From positions 1 through 50,822 of IMG/VR virus record IMGVR_UViG_3300035698_003328: DNA of 50,822 bases; one strand, given 5' to 3'. Below the pieces are notes generated by a model. That model was not told where the DNA came from. It searched no databases and saw nothing but the letters and a program-made list of their open reading frames with translations. The position numbers and the translations under genes are program-made. Positions 30,533 to 38,591 of the stretch are shown in pieces; positions within the stretch are counted from its first letter, which is position 1; each line of letters opens with the position of its first letter. The DNA is from a virus.

Positions 30533-30811
30533 ATGGGAATCTTTAGCATTCTAACTCTCATCCTACCGTTGCTATTCCAAACTATCCGCGCCGTTGAAGA
30601 AGCAATCCCAGGCGAGGGCGAGGGAGAGAAGAAGCTGGCTGCCGTCGGAGATGTGATCAGAACGGTTGCTGATGTGATTGGCGTTGCGGGTGATGATAAG
30701 ATTCAGCTAATTAATGCAATTCCGAGTGTCGTTAGCGGAATTGTTAGTGCGTTGAATAAGGCTGGTGTGTTTAAGGCGAGCTCGGGAATTCCTACTGAAT
30801 CTCAATATTAA
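30533..30811 (+). CDS. Small membrane protein, possible holin
   Basis: 92 aa starting MGIFSILTLILPLLFQTIRA: an N-terminal membrane helix, an acidic Gly/Glu stretch and a second hydrophobic segment (VIGVAGDDKIQLINAIPSVV). Position after terminase and before the SleB-like hydrolase suggests a lysis role. RBS GAAGAGGAGTAAAATC. The second segment is only moderately hydrophobic, so a holin call is tentative. Confidence 0.6.
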   Translation: MGIFSILTLILPLLFQTIRAVEEAIPGEGEGEKKLAAVGDVIRTVADVIGVAGDDKIQLINAIPSVVSGIVSALNKAGVFKASSGIPTESQY

Positions 30812-30819
30812 GATCCTGA

Positions 30820-30844
30820 ACTCTCTTGCATGATGTAAGAGAGT
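30820..30844. repeat. 25-bp palindrome copy 8
   Basis: Arms ACTCTCTTGCAT and ATGTAAGAGAGT, nine bases past the 92-aa gene stop and 21 bases before the next start. Confidence 0.88.
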
Positions 30845-30864
30845 CACTCTAAAGGAATCTACTA

Positions 30865-31284
30865 ATGAGCGAATCTCCGTCTGATGAGCAGTTTAAAACT
30901 CTACTTAAGCAGATAGATAAACTTGAGAAGAATGTTGAGGAGAGACTTAGTAATATTGGGTCTGCGATAACTGCAGTCGCTGTTCAACAGTCGGAGATTC
31001 ATCAAATTCAAGAAGAAGTTAAAACCCTATTCGATAAATACGATGGCTTAGCCAAGCCAAATGGCACCATCAGCCGAATCCTTGGTCATCAGGCTCAGTG
31101 TCCTGGACCGGTGTTAGCGAAGAATATAAATGGCTTATCAAACGATGTGGATAGACGATCTGGAATATTTAAGTGGGTCATGGGGGGGCTTGGAACTTCA
31201 ATGCTGGGGCTTGGCGCAATGCTTATAAAAATCATGATTGACTTGAATCATCTGAGCCTCTGCGTAGGAGCGGTAATTAAATGA
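30865..31284 (+). CDS. Coiled-coil membrane protein, holin/spanin candidate
   Basis: 139 aa: a long helical region (residues 1-70) and one C-terminal membrane helix (~110-130, MGGLGTSMLGLGAMLIKIMI). Layout resembles XhlA-like haemolysin/holin accessory proteins: a cytoplasmic coiled coil and membrane anchor. It overlaps the hydrolase start as ATGA, so they are coupled. A lysis function is inferred from this. Confidence 0.65.
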   Translation: MSESPSDEQFKTLLKQIDKLEKNVEERLSNIGSAITAVAVQQSEIHQIQEEVKTLFDKYDGLAKPNGTISRILGHQAQCPGPVLAKNINGLSNDVDRRSGIFKWVMGGLGTSMLGLGAMLIKIMIDLNHLSLCVGAVIK

Positions 31285-31769
31285 GACCGATGATTCGACA
31301 GAGTCAACTTAATGAAATTGATTCGCGGAAGCCCCGCAAAGTCTTTGAAAGACCTTCAGTCCGAGGATATGAAGAAGTTCCGACAATCGACTTACTCGCT
31401 TCTCTCTTGGTTGGCGAAGCCGAAAGTAAATCAATTGAACAGATGAGAATAATTGCTAAGATAGTCTCGAATCGGAATAATAAGGAAGATAAACGCTACG
31501 GGAATGACATACGAGAAGTGATGCTTAAATATAAGCAATTCTACGGACTAAGTGACCCACCGGCTCGTGCGAGAATCGCGCAGAATTTCGCTCGTGGCTC
31601 AGACGCTCTTCAGAGGGCTCGTCAGGTTGCTTACGAAACAATGACTGGAACCCTTGAAGTTCCTGACTGGGCACTTAATGCCACGCATTTTGATCATAGT
31701 CTCACTTCGCATGAGACTCTTAAGCTCCTTGGCGAGATGGATGGGCTAAGGGTTTTTCAGGAAGAATAA
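31281..31769 (+). CDS. SleB-like cell-wall hydrolase (endolysin)
   Basis: 162 aa matching the Hydrolase_2 (SleB) pattern: LLASLLVGEAESKSIEQM with the presumed catalytic Glu46, SNRNN, REVMLKYKQFYG and a DWALNATHFDH end. It cleaves peptidoglycan to release progeny. There is no signal peptide, so a holin is needed to let it through; two candidate small membrane proteins are directly upstream. The next gene starts at once after its stop. Confidence 0.85.
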   Translation: MRPMIRQSQLNEIDSRKPRKVFERPSVRGYEEVPTIDLLASLLVGEAESKSIEQMRIIAKIVSNRNNKEDKRYGNDIREVMLKYKQFYGLSDPPARARIAQNFARGSDALQRARQVAYETMTGTLEVPDWALNATHFDHSLTSHETLKLLGEMDGLRVFQEE

Positions 31770-32639
31770 ATGAAACAATTATTACTGACATTGTTCATGA
31801 TGCTGGCCCTGTGCTCGGGGGCGTGGGGGGCGGCATTCACCGCAACACAGACTGGCAACTGGTCTGCAGCGGCAACGTGGGGCGGCGGAGGAGTTCCAGG
31901 CAATGGGGACACCGCAACGACGAATTATGCCGTAACTGTCGATACAAACACCACCGTAGGCTCCAGCCCTGCCGATCAAACCACGATGGTGCTCACGATC
32001 AGTTCCGCTGGGACCGTGACGGTTGCAACCGATATTACCCTAACTGTTCGCGGAAACATCTACAACAACGCTGGAACGTCCGGGAATCCTACGCATGGAA
32101 TCCTGCTCGGTCCTGGTTCCGTGCTTTCGATGGATAGCTCGGCTGCGACGCCTGACACGACAGCCTATGTCGTAAAACATGGCTTCTATGGTCAGACATA
32201 TGCTCACGGAACGTCAGGAAACCGGGCTGAAATATCTTCTCTTGCTGGATATGGAACGGCACGTTTCACTGCAGCGGCTGCGGGCCGTAGTCCTGGTTTG
32301 GATTTCGACTACGTAGATGTATATAGGTTGGGTGATAACAGTAATAAGGGTATTTTCGCAGGAGTAGGACTCACGAACTATTGTCAAACAATTTCTATCA
32401 CAAATAGCATGTTTGACTCTTGTGGGACACTGGAATTTGAGGCGAAGTCCACGGCAGGGACCATAACGTTTGCTGATTCCGTTGTTCAGAATACCGTTGA
32501 AACCGGAGCATTAACAGTTTGGTTTATCGGTTATGCTGCAAATTCCAACCTGACAATAAATAGAGCCATTTTCAATTCTCGGGTTTATTTCGGGCCTCCC
32601 GCTGGGTTTGACGTACAAAATAGTTATTTTGCGGCATAA
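31770..32639 (+). CDS. Signal-peptide beta-helix-like protein, N-terminal part before an in-frame stop
   Basis: 289 aa before a TAA at 32637-32639; the same frame stays open after it to 33776. MKQLLLTLFMMLALCSGAWG is a Sec signal peptide. Residues ~24-110 (NWSAAATWGGGGVPGNGDTA onward) look like the N-terminal cap seen on right-handed beta-helix proteins, then repeats of beta strands with Asn/Thr/Gly turns. It may be a tail spike or a secreted polysaccharide-binding protein. AGGAAGAATAA precedes the ATG. Base composition is more GC-rich than the flanks, suggesting recent gain. Confidence 0.75.
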   Translation: MKQLLLTLFMMLALCSGAWGAAFTATQTGNWSAAATWGGGGVPGNGDTATTNYAVTVDTNTTVGSSPADQTTMVLTISSAGTVTVATDITLTVRGNIYNNAGTSGNPTHGILLGPGSVLSMDSSAATPDTTAYVVKHGFYGQTYAHGTSGNRAEISSLAGYGTARFTAAAAGRSPGLDFDYVDVYRLGDNSNKGIFAGVGLTNYCQTISITNSMFDSCGTLEFEAKSTAGTITFADSVVQNTVETGALTVWFIGYAANSNLTINRAIFNSRVYFGPPAGFDVQNSYFAA

Positions 32640-33776
32640 CTCAGCACTGGTTCAACAACCGCTGCGAATAAGCAGTTTTCTGTGCTTCAAAACAATTTCG
32701 TTCTATGGCCGTCCTCTGGGGCTGTAGATTTAGACTCAGATATCACTGATATATACATACTCGATGATTCTAATTATAGCAATCCGAGCGTGTTTAACTT
32801 AGTTGCAGCCTACGCAGACAATACTGTATCAGGGGTCATTATAGACCCGGCCCATACCGCAGCCGATGCTGCTGGAGATTATCTATTTCCGGAATCCAGC
32901 AATGGATATACAAACATCATTGAACAGTGCATCATGCTCCCAAATCCGCTTGGCAAATCTACGGGCAAGATTATTTCGGATGCGTACATGGAAGCAGACA
33001 CCCTTATAGAGATAAACAGAAACACATACATTAGTCACGATAAGGGCGGTTCGGGCTCGGAAACAGGGGTAGGCGTTGGAGAAGGGGCGAACGCCTATGC
33101 TGGAGAGGTGACTAAATTCAAAAATAACCTGGTCTGGACTTATCCAGGGCAGACTGGCGGATTTAAAATGGTTCGCCAAGCACAAGAGGTTCAGGATTTA
33201 GTGTCAGCCGCAAACGCGGACTATAATTGGGGATGGAATCTTGGGGCTGGTAGTGAGGGGGCTGGATATGATTGCTTCGATTCATATCAAGCAAATGCGT
33301 TTTTTTCTACTGGAACCCCAGACGTTAATGGCGGAAACGGAGATCCTCAATTCGAGGACTATACTCGCAACTGCGCCCGGTTTGATACGGACTATCTATC
33401 CAACAGTGAGACTGCATGGGCAGACGCTACTGGCTATGTTGTTGGGAATATAGTTTCAACGGCGAGCGCCAGTTTCTATGGAAACGATACAATTAATTTC
33501 AGGTGCGTAGCGGATCATACATCAAATGATGGCGACGCAACGGACGGGCAGCCGGGCGTGGCTGCGAACTGGCGAACGAATTGGGAGCTGGCTACGCTTT
33601 ACAGGCTGCGGACTGACACAACTCAAATCGCTACGTTGATCACGTGGGTAAAGGCTGGATTCGTACCTCACAATAGCGCTCTTGATGGCACTGGGGACGG
33701 AGGCGTGGACATCGGCGCGATGGATTACGAGTCATCAAGTAGCCTAATTAACTTTTTACGTCATTACTACCAATAG
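32640..33776 (+). CDS. Beta-helix-like protein, C-terminal part after the in-frame stop
   Basis: 379 codons in the same frame as 31770, directly after the TAA (begins LSTGSTTAANKQFSVLQNNF). A GTG at 32682 is the first alternative start but has no ribosome site. The beta-strand, Asn/Asp-rich pattern continues through the stop, so this is one gene interrupted by a stop codon, with the final part (GGVDIGAMDYESSS) a typical C-terminal end. Either a nonsense mutation, readthrough or a mixed population explains it. Confidence 0.7.
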   Translation, partial: LSTGSTTAANKQFSVLQNNFVLWPSSGAVDLDSDITDIYILDDSNYSNPSVFNLVAAYADNTVSGVIIDPAHTAADAAGDYLFPESSNGYTNIIEQCIMLPNPLGKSTGKIISDAYMEADTLIEINRNTYISHDKGGSGSETGVGVGEGANAYAGEVTKFKNNLVWTYPGQTGGFKMVRQAQEVQDLVSAANADYNWGWNLGAGSEGAGYDCFDSYQANAFFSTGTPDVNGGNGDPQFEDYTRNCARFDTDYLSNSETAWADATGYVVGNIVSTASASFYGNDTINFRCVADHTSNDGDATDGQPGVAANWRTNWELATLYRLRTDTTQIATLITWVKAGFVPHNSALDGTGDGGVDIGAMDYESSSSLINFLRHYYQ

Positions 33777-33786
33777 GGGAAACACA

Positions 33787-34767
33787 ATGAAAAAACTACT
33801 CGCAATTGCAGTCGTCATCCTGGCCCTGTTGGTGGGGAACGCCTGGGCGCTTGGGCCGTATGCCGTTAAAGCTGAGGCGGAGGGTCAGGAAATCACGCTC
33901 TTTATCGGGGATTCCACGACTGGGCTTGCCGAAACGGGCGTGACAGATGCAAATATCGACCATCTATATTATCGCCGAGCCGGGACAAACGATAAAGTAG
34001 CCATCACGCCGGACACGCTTGCAACCGTTGACGCGGCATGGACTACGGGTGGTTTTATCCACATTGCGAACGGACTATACCGGCTGTGCGTTCCGAATGC
34101 GGCACTTGTGGCTGGTTCGCCCAACGTGGCTATTTTCGGTGATGAGACGGATATGGTCGTGTTTCAGGAAATGATTAATATCAGTCCGCCCGCCGGTGCG
34201 GTTGCGTCAGTCACTGGTGCTGTTGGTTCAGTAACCGGCGCTGTAGGATCGGTAACGGGTGCGGTTGGTTCCGTCGCCGGAAACGTGGATGGCAGTGTGT
34301 CGGGAAACGTAACCGGGACCGTTGGTAAGAGTGCAATGACCTTGGCCTCCGGGGACGTTTCCGGAAATCTTCCTGCTGACGTGATAGCCATTTCAACCAG
34401 CACTGTGGCTGCTAACAATCTCGAAACAGCCGGGATCGCTTATTCGGCGACACGGGGGTTCTCCGGGACTGCCCTACCTGGGGCGGTGGCTGATGCAGCT
34501 GGTGGACTCTTGCTTTCCGACTTGGGCGGATTCGACATTGATAGCCTAATCACGAATCTACTTGCAACTGAGATTGATAATGATGGCAGCGCGATTTCGA
34601 TTACTGAATTCTATAGCTTAATGCTCGCGGTCTTCACGGGCGAGACTGATGGAAGTGGAACTTCAACCTTAACATTCTACGGTGTTGATGGAACTACGCC
34701 GAGGTTGGTTGTTACTATAAGCCCGGCTGGAAACCGCACGGCGATTGGAACTCGTGATGGGAGCTAA
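33787..34767 (+). CDS. Secreted repeat protein, putative tail/fibre
   Basis: 326 aa with a Sec-like signal peptide (MKKLLAIAVVILALLVGNAW) and a tandem region of VTGAVGS / VAGNVDGS heptads around residues 140-175, typical of phage fibre-like proteins with Val-Gly repeats. The first ~110 residues (EITLFIGDSTTGLAETGVTD) are beta-rich. AGGGGAAACACA precedes the ATG. A signal peptide on a virion protein is unusual; it may instead be exported. Confidence 0.75.
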   Translation: MKKLLAIAVVILALLVGNAWALGPYAVKAEAEGQEITLFIGDSTTGLAETGVTDANIDHLYYRRAGTNDKVAITPDTLATVDAAWTTGGFIHIANGLYRLCVPNAALVAGSPNVAIFGDETDMVVFQEMINISPPAGAVASVTGAVGSVTGAVGSVTGAVGSVAGNVDGSVSGNVTGTVGKSAMTLASGDVSGNLPADVIAISTSTVAANNLETAGIAYSATRGFSGTALPGAVADAAGGLLLSDLGGFDIDSLITNLLATEIDNDGSAISITEFYSLMLAVFTGETDGSGTSTLTFYGVDGTTPRLVVTISPAGNRTAIGTRDGS

Positions 34768-34769
34768 TC

Positions 34770-34928
34770 ATGCCTGACGATAAAAATACACCGAAGAAGT
34801 TTTGGCCTGATGACTATTGGCCTCAAGGATACTCTCCGGAGGTTGAGTCGGGATCAAGCGCAGCAAAATTTAATGAGAGGAGAACTCCTAATGATTCCAT
34901 CTTTAGTTTTTGGACCCACAGGCGTTGA
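34770..34928 (+). CDS. 52-residue Trp/Pro-rich peptide
   Basis: MPDDKNTPKKFWPDDYWPQG onward, with GGGAGCTAATC before the ATG. The WPDDYWP-type sequence recurs in small phage proteins near tail-fibre genes. It overlaps the start of the next gene by 38 bp. Function unknown; a real gene is likely given the ribosome site. Confidence 0.65.
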   Translation: MPDDKNTPKKFWPDDYWPQGYSPEVESGSSAAKFNERRTPNDSIFSFWTHRR

Positions 34929-35205
34929 AACAATTACTATGACGGCTAGCTCAACGGCGGCTGGAATTACATCGAGCGCGTTGACTAATGTGGCTGGAAA
35001 GCCTGCGATTTGGGCTGAAGTAACTGCGATGGATTATCCGATTCTTTATGCTTTCGGAACTGATCCTGTTACTGCAACTTTTGGCCATATCTTAGGTGAG
35101 GATCAGACTATGATCCTTAGTTGCCCAGGAGATATTAAGAACTTTAAATTCTGCTCGAAGGTACTTACTTCGAACGCAACTGTCATTATTACACCAAAAT
35201 TCTGA
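34891..35205 (+). CDS. Small structural-like protein
   Basis: 104 aa from MIPSLVFGPTGVETITMTAS, with GAGGAGAACTCCTA before the ATG at 34891. Beta-rich, small Ala/Thr/Ser-rich protein with an even distribution of hydrophobics, similar in style to head-decoration or fibre-cap proteins. Unrecognised. A palindrome copy overlaps the two bases after its stop. Confidence 0.72.
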   Translation: MIPSLVFGPTGVETITMTASSTAAGITSSALTNVAGKPAIWAEVTAMDYPILYAFGTDPVTATFGHILGEDQTMILSCPGDIKNFKFCSKVLTSNATVIITPKF

Positions 35206-35206
35206 A

Positions 35207-35231
35207 ACTGTCTTACATGATGTAAGAGAGT
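35207..35231. repeat. 25-bp palindrome copy 9 plus a half-site
   Basis: Arms ACTGTCTTACAT and ATGTAAGAGAGT, starting two bases past the stop at 35205. A right-arm half-site, ACGTAAGAGAGTT, follows at 35241-35253. Confidence 0.85.
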
Positions 35232-35264
35232 TTGTGATAAACGTAAGAGAGTTAATGGAACGAG

Positions 35265-35489
35265 ATGACTGACTACACTGTAGGCATAGGCTGGACTGAG
35301 AACGCTGCAATTGCATCCTCGGGCGATCCCACGTTTGATGAGTTCTTCCAGGGTCTTCGTGTGACTAAGACTCCGTCAGACCCTGAGGAAGTCCTCCGTC
35401 TCGAAGACCTTGACAACATTCTCTTCATAGGAATTCCCGGCTCTGGAACCTCAATCATCGACACTCCCGATATGACTGGCTTCGGGTGA
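35265..35489 (+). CDS. Tail-fibre-like protein, N-terminal part before an in-frame UGA
   Basis: 74 aa (MTDYTVGIGWTENAAIASSG onward) ended by TGA at 35487-35489. The same frame is open for 795 codons after it. The sequence around the stop reads TGFG-stop-GGGEGQLAF: a Gly-rich linker in which a GGA glycine codon could have become TGA by one change. An 8-bp hairpin (GAAGGCCA/TGGCCTTC, 35499-35516) begins nine bases after the stop. Readthrough would give a ~869-aa fibre. The first part looks like a fibre attachment domain. Confidence 0.72.
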   Translation: MTDYTVGIGWTENAAIASSGDPTFDEFFQGLRVTKTPSDPEEVLRLEDLDNILFIGIPGSGTSIIDTPDMTGFG

Positions 35490-37874
35490 GGCGGCGGAGA
35501 AGGCCAGTTGGCCTTCCTATGGGATGGGGTTGATGCGAGCACTGATCATTTCGGCTTGAACTATGGCGCTCTCTTCATGTACGATGCGGGGACTGGCGGC
35601 ATTGCAGTTGCTGCTCGCGTCCAACCGTTCGTTAATGCAGCGAATGCTGTTGATTGCGCTGGAGGCTATTGGATCGGAGTCGGGGGCCGCTACGAAGCGG
35701 GTGATAAATTCCTTGCTCAGCGCCTCGGCGTTCGTGTTCCAGGTGCGAGTCTTGAAAGCGCAGCTCTCACGGTCGGAGCGTGGCATGAAACTGGTGCAGA
35801 TAATGATCGCTGGATAGCATTCCGTCGAACAGATGCGTATGCTGGCGCAGCTGCTCCTGTAAAATATGCCTTGCTTTATAACTATGCTGCTGCCACTCCC
35901 TTTGGGATGTATTTGTATGAAGTTACACTTGAAACAGCTGATCCGATTACTGTTCAAGAACGCTTTGTAATCTCTGATTGGCGTGCTGATGGTGGAGATT
36001 ACGCTGGCCTTGCGGGTGGCTATGGCGGCTTCGGCTTTAACACTCTGCCTGCTGTGGGCGAACTGGCTCGCGGCCTCCTCGATTACGCTGGCGAAGTTTA
36101 TTGGATTGCTCAGAATTCTACTGCTGCCGGAAGCACTCAATTCAAGACTGAAGGTGATACCGCAACGATCTGGACTTCGATGGGAGTTGGAAGCTCCTCT
36201 CATGCTGATGCTCCTGATTGGTGCTGGGCTGGATGGACCGGCGCTGATTCTAATGGAATCTGCCTTGGGGGATTTGGAAACACAGTGACGGCTGCAGGGG
36301 CTTCACTCGTCATCCATAATCAAAGCGGAACTCAACCTGCTCACGCGATTGCATTTAAGGGAAATGCGCTGTTCTTCGGAGCGACTGACGTGACAGATGG
36401 AGGTGGAGGAGCTCTTACTGCTCTGACTGCTGGAGGATTAGCTTACTCTGGTGGAGCTTTCTATGCTTGTGATGGCGCTGCTTGGAATGCGTTTGGATCT
36501 GGAATTTGGGTGCGCGACACTTACGGGATTTCGTTTAATGAGGCCACGAAGAATATAGGAGTTGGACAATCCTCGCAAGCTAACTCTAAGATGCGATTAA
36601 CTTGGGATTATTCAACAAGCGGAGTATCCTCAATCTATGGTGGGTATTTCACTACAGCCACAACTCTAAATAGCGCTGATTGGCATGGTAGCATTGCATT
36701 TCTTGGGATTGCGTATGTAAATATTTCCGGTGCTTATGCCACAAGTGGCCGTCACGTTGGAGCCCATGCAAGATGTACCTTGGAAAGTGCAACTGCTGGA
36801 AGCACCAACACTGGATACCTTGCAGGATTAGAGATTTTATCCGGCCACAACGCTGGGTCATGCACAACCGCTACGGTCTATGGCGTAAAAATAACACCTT
36901 ATTGGAAAACCGGAACCGTTACAACCTACTATGGTTGTTTTATCGACGAACCCGAAGATGGGGGTACTTGCTCAAATAAATATGCTTTTTATGCTAAAGA
37001 AGCTACCATGCTGAACTACTTCGCCGGCAACGTTGGAATGGGTACTCTTCCTATTGCTGCTGCTGACCTTCGTGTGCTTGGTCCAACGCAGATGGGAGAT
37101 TCAAATAGTCAATATTATAGAGAAACTCTTTTAGTCCAGGAAAGCTGGACCCAAACAACTGGTGATGACTACATGACCCATTTCAATGCTTCAGTTACTT
37201 TTAACGGCGCGAACTCAATGTCCGGAGGCTCTTTGCTTGCAAAACTTTATCCCGGTCTTGCAAGTAATGCGGCTAATGCTGGAGGTTATGCAATTCTCGC
37301 CCATGCTACTTGGGACAGAGACACTGGGGTTGGCTATACTCTTGGAGCTATAGCCGGAATCGTGAGTCAATATGGCATAAACAATGGCGGCGATGATATA
37401 TCAATAAATGTTGCAATGGGCATGTACATTCAGCCACATCATATGCGGAAAAATGGCTCTAGTGGAACTTGTGCCATTACTGTTGATCATTCTATAAGCA
37501 TCGCTGCACCAATTCACACTGGTGGTACAGCAATCGTTCCGACAACTTATCATGGACTTCATTTGGCTACTTGGGGCATTAAAACTCGTCCAGCAGCTGG
37601 AAACTATTTCGGAATTTACCAGGAAGATCCTAGTGCTGAGAACTGGTTCGCTGGTAATGTAGGCTTTGGAACTGGTGGAAGCAATCCGGCTGAGGATGTT
37701 CATGCTAAAGATACCGTTCGAGCTGATCAACGATTTAATTGCGCCGGTTTTGATGGGTACAGTGCGGCTGGCGAAACTATTTATACCTTTAGAATTGATG
37801 CTCCGGACTTTGATACGCAATTACATATCACCGTTGCTGGTGGCTTGATAACTAATATAACGAAGACCACATAA
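35490..37874 (+). CDS. Large tail-fibre/tail protein, C-terminal part after the in-frame UGA
   Basis: 795 codons in frame with 35265. A TTG at 35508 has GGAG eight bases upstream, so independent initiation (788 aa) is also possible; that site overlaps the hairpin. Beta-rich, Gly/Ala/Thr-rich, with sequences such as NIGVGQSSQANSKMRLTWDY and NYFGIYQEDPSAENWFAGNV typical of tail-fibre and spike stalks. Probably the receptor-binding fibre. The domain near the end recurs in weaker form at 38588. Confidence 0.78.
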   Translation, partial: GGGEGQLAFLWDGVDASTDHFGLNYGALFMYDAGTGGIAVAARVQPFVNAANAVDCAGGYWIGVGGRYEAGDKFLAQRLGVRVPGASLESAALTVGAWHETGADNDRWIAFRRTDAYAGAAAPVKYALLYNYAAATPFGMYLYEVTLETADPITVQERFVISDWRADGGDYAGLAGGYGGFGFNTLPAVGELARGLLDYAGEVYWIAQNSTAAGSTQFKTEGDTATIWTSMGVGSSSHADAPDWCWAGWTGADSNGICLGGFGNTVTAAGASLVIHNQSGTQPAHAIAFKGNALFFGATDVTDGGGGALTALTAGGLAYSGGAFYACDGAAWNAFGSGIWVRDTYGISFNEATKNIGVGQSSQANSKMRLTWDYSTSGVSSIYGGYFTTATTLNSADWHGSIAFLGIAYVNISGAYATSGRHVGAHARCTLESATAGSTNTGYLAGLEILSGHNAGSCTTATVYGVKITPYWKTGTVTTYYGCFIDEPEDGGTCSNKYAFYAKEATMLNYFAGNVGMGTLPIAAADLRVLGPTQMGDSNSQYYRETLLVQESWTQTTGDDYMTHFNASVTFNGANSMSGGSLLAKLYPGLASNAANAGGYAILAHATWDRDTGVGYTLGAIAGIVSQYGINNGGDDISINVAMGMYIQPHHMRKNGSSGTCAITVDHSISIAAPIHTGGTAIVPTTYHGLHLATWGIKTRPAAGNYFGIYQEDPSAENWFAGNVGFGTGGSNPAEDVHAKDTVRADQRFNCAGFDGYSAAGETIYTFRIDAPDFDTQLHITVAGGLITNITKTT
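35499..35516 (+). promoter_or_regulatory. Stem-loop just after the UGA of the fibre gene
   Basis: GAAGGCCA and TGGCCTTC, 8-bp arms around GT, starting nine bases past the stop codon. Spacing is like that of recoding elements but could also mask the alternative TTG start. Confidence 0.6.
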
Positions 37875-37894
37875 TTAAGTAGGACTCTAACACC

Positions 37895-38185
37895 ATGAAA
37901 AAAGTCCGCATTCTCGTAGAAAAAGATGTTCCAGACGGAACTGATATCTTAACTGTAACAGCTTCACCTACAGACAAGATTCTTAATCGGAATGAAGTAA
38001 CCTTCATGGGCTTCTCAGTCTTCGAGTGGGATGATATTGGCTTCGAAGACAAGCCGCCTGGGTTCCAAATAACTCTGCATCTTGGTCCGAGGGGTTCGAA
38101 CGAACAAGCTGTCGGCATTAATGAAACGCCTGAATTAATTAAGTTGATTAATCAACTTAAGCAACAACTTGAATCGCATTTCTAA
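37895..38185 (+). CDS. Small hypothetical protein of fibre region
   Basis: 96 aa starting MKKVRILVEKDVPDGTDILT with a weak TAGGACT signal. A beta-rich first half (ILTVTASPTDKILNRNEVTF), then an acidic loop and a C-terminal helix (LIKLINQLKQQLESHF). May be a fibre chaperone or attachment factor; position only. Confidence 0.65.
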   Translation: MKKVRILVEKDVPDGTDILTVTASPTDKILNRNEVTFMGFSVFEWDDIGFEDKPPGFQITLHLGPRGSNEQAVGINETPELIKLINQLKQQLESHF

Positions 38186-38234
38186 GATGCCAACTAAAAT
38201 TAAACGAGAACGAATAAAGAGAAGGAGAATTAAA

Positions 38235-38591
38235 TTGCTTATTGACAAATCTACCTTAAACACTGTAATTAATGATCCGATAACTGGAAAAGCGCTCTTT
38301 GATGCTCGTGGAACCTGGACTGTCCGTCGAATCCTCTACGACGCAATTAACACAATGACTCAAGAAGACCAAGATCCATCAAAGCGTGATGCTCGATTTA
38401 AATTGGGCGAGCTTTCTATGCGGATTGCTAACGCTCCCGATGGCATTACGATTAATTTGGAAGAAGCTTCAACCCTAAAGGAACGAGTCTCAATGGTTTG
38501 GTCGCCAGCAATAGTTTTCCAAACTCATGAGATTCTTGAAAAATTAGCCGGATCTGCGAAAGCAGATCCAAAAGAGGAGAAGAAAGAATGA
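38235..38591 (+). CDS. Small hypothetical protein
   Basis: 118 aa from a TTG start with AAGGAGAATTAAA at ideal spacing; an ATG at 38187 in the same frame lacks a ribosome site and would add a very basic leader. Mostly helical (RRILYDAINTMTQEDQDPSK, RVSMVWSPAIVFQTHEILEK). Unrecognised. It overlaps the next start as ATGA. Confidence 0.65.
   Translation: MLIDKSTLNTVINDPITGKALFDARGTWTVRRILYDAINTMTQEDQDPSKRDARFKLGELSMRIANAPDGITINLEEASTLKERVSMVWSPAIVFQTHEILEKLAGSAKADPKEEKKE

Noticed and set aside
31770-37874. Stop codon reassignment to explain both interrupted genes
   Set aside because: The two stops are different codons, and TAA and TGA both end many other genes with tidy overlaps, so a new genetic code is not supported.
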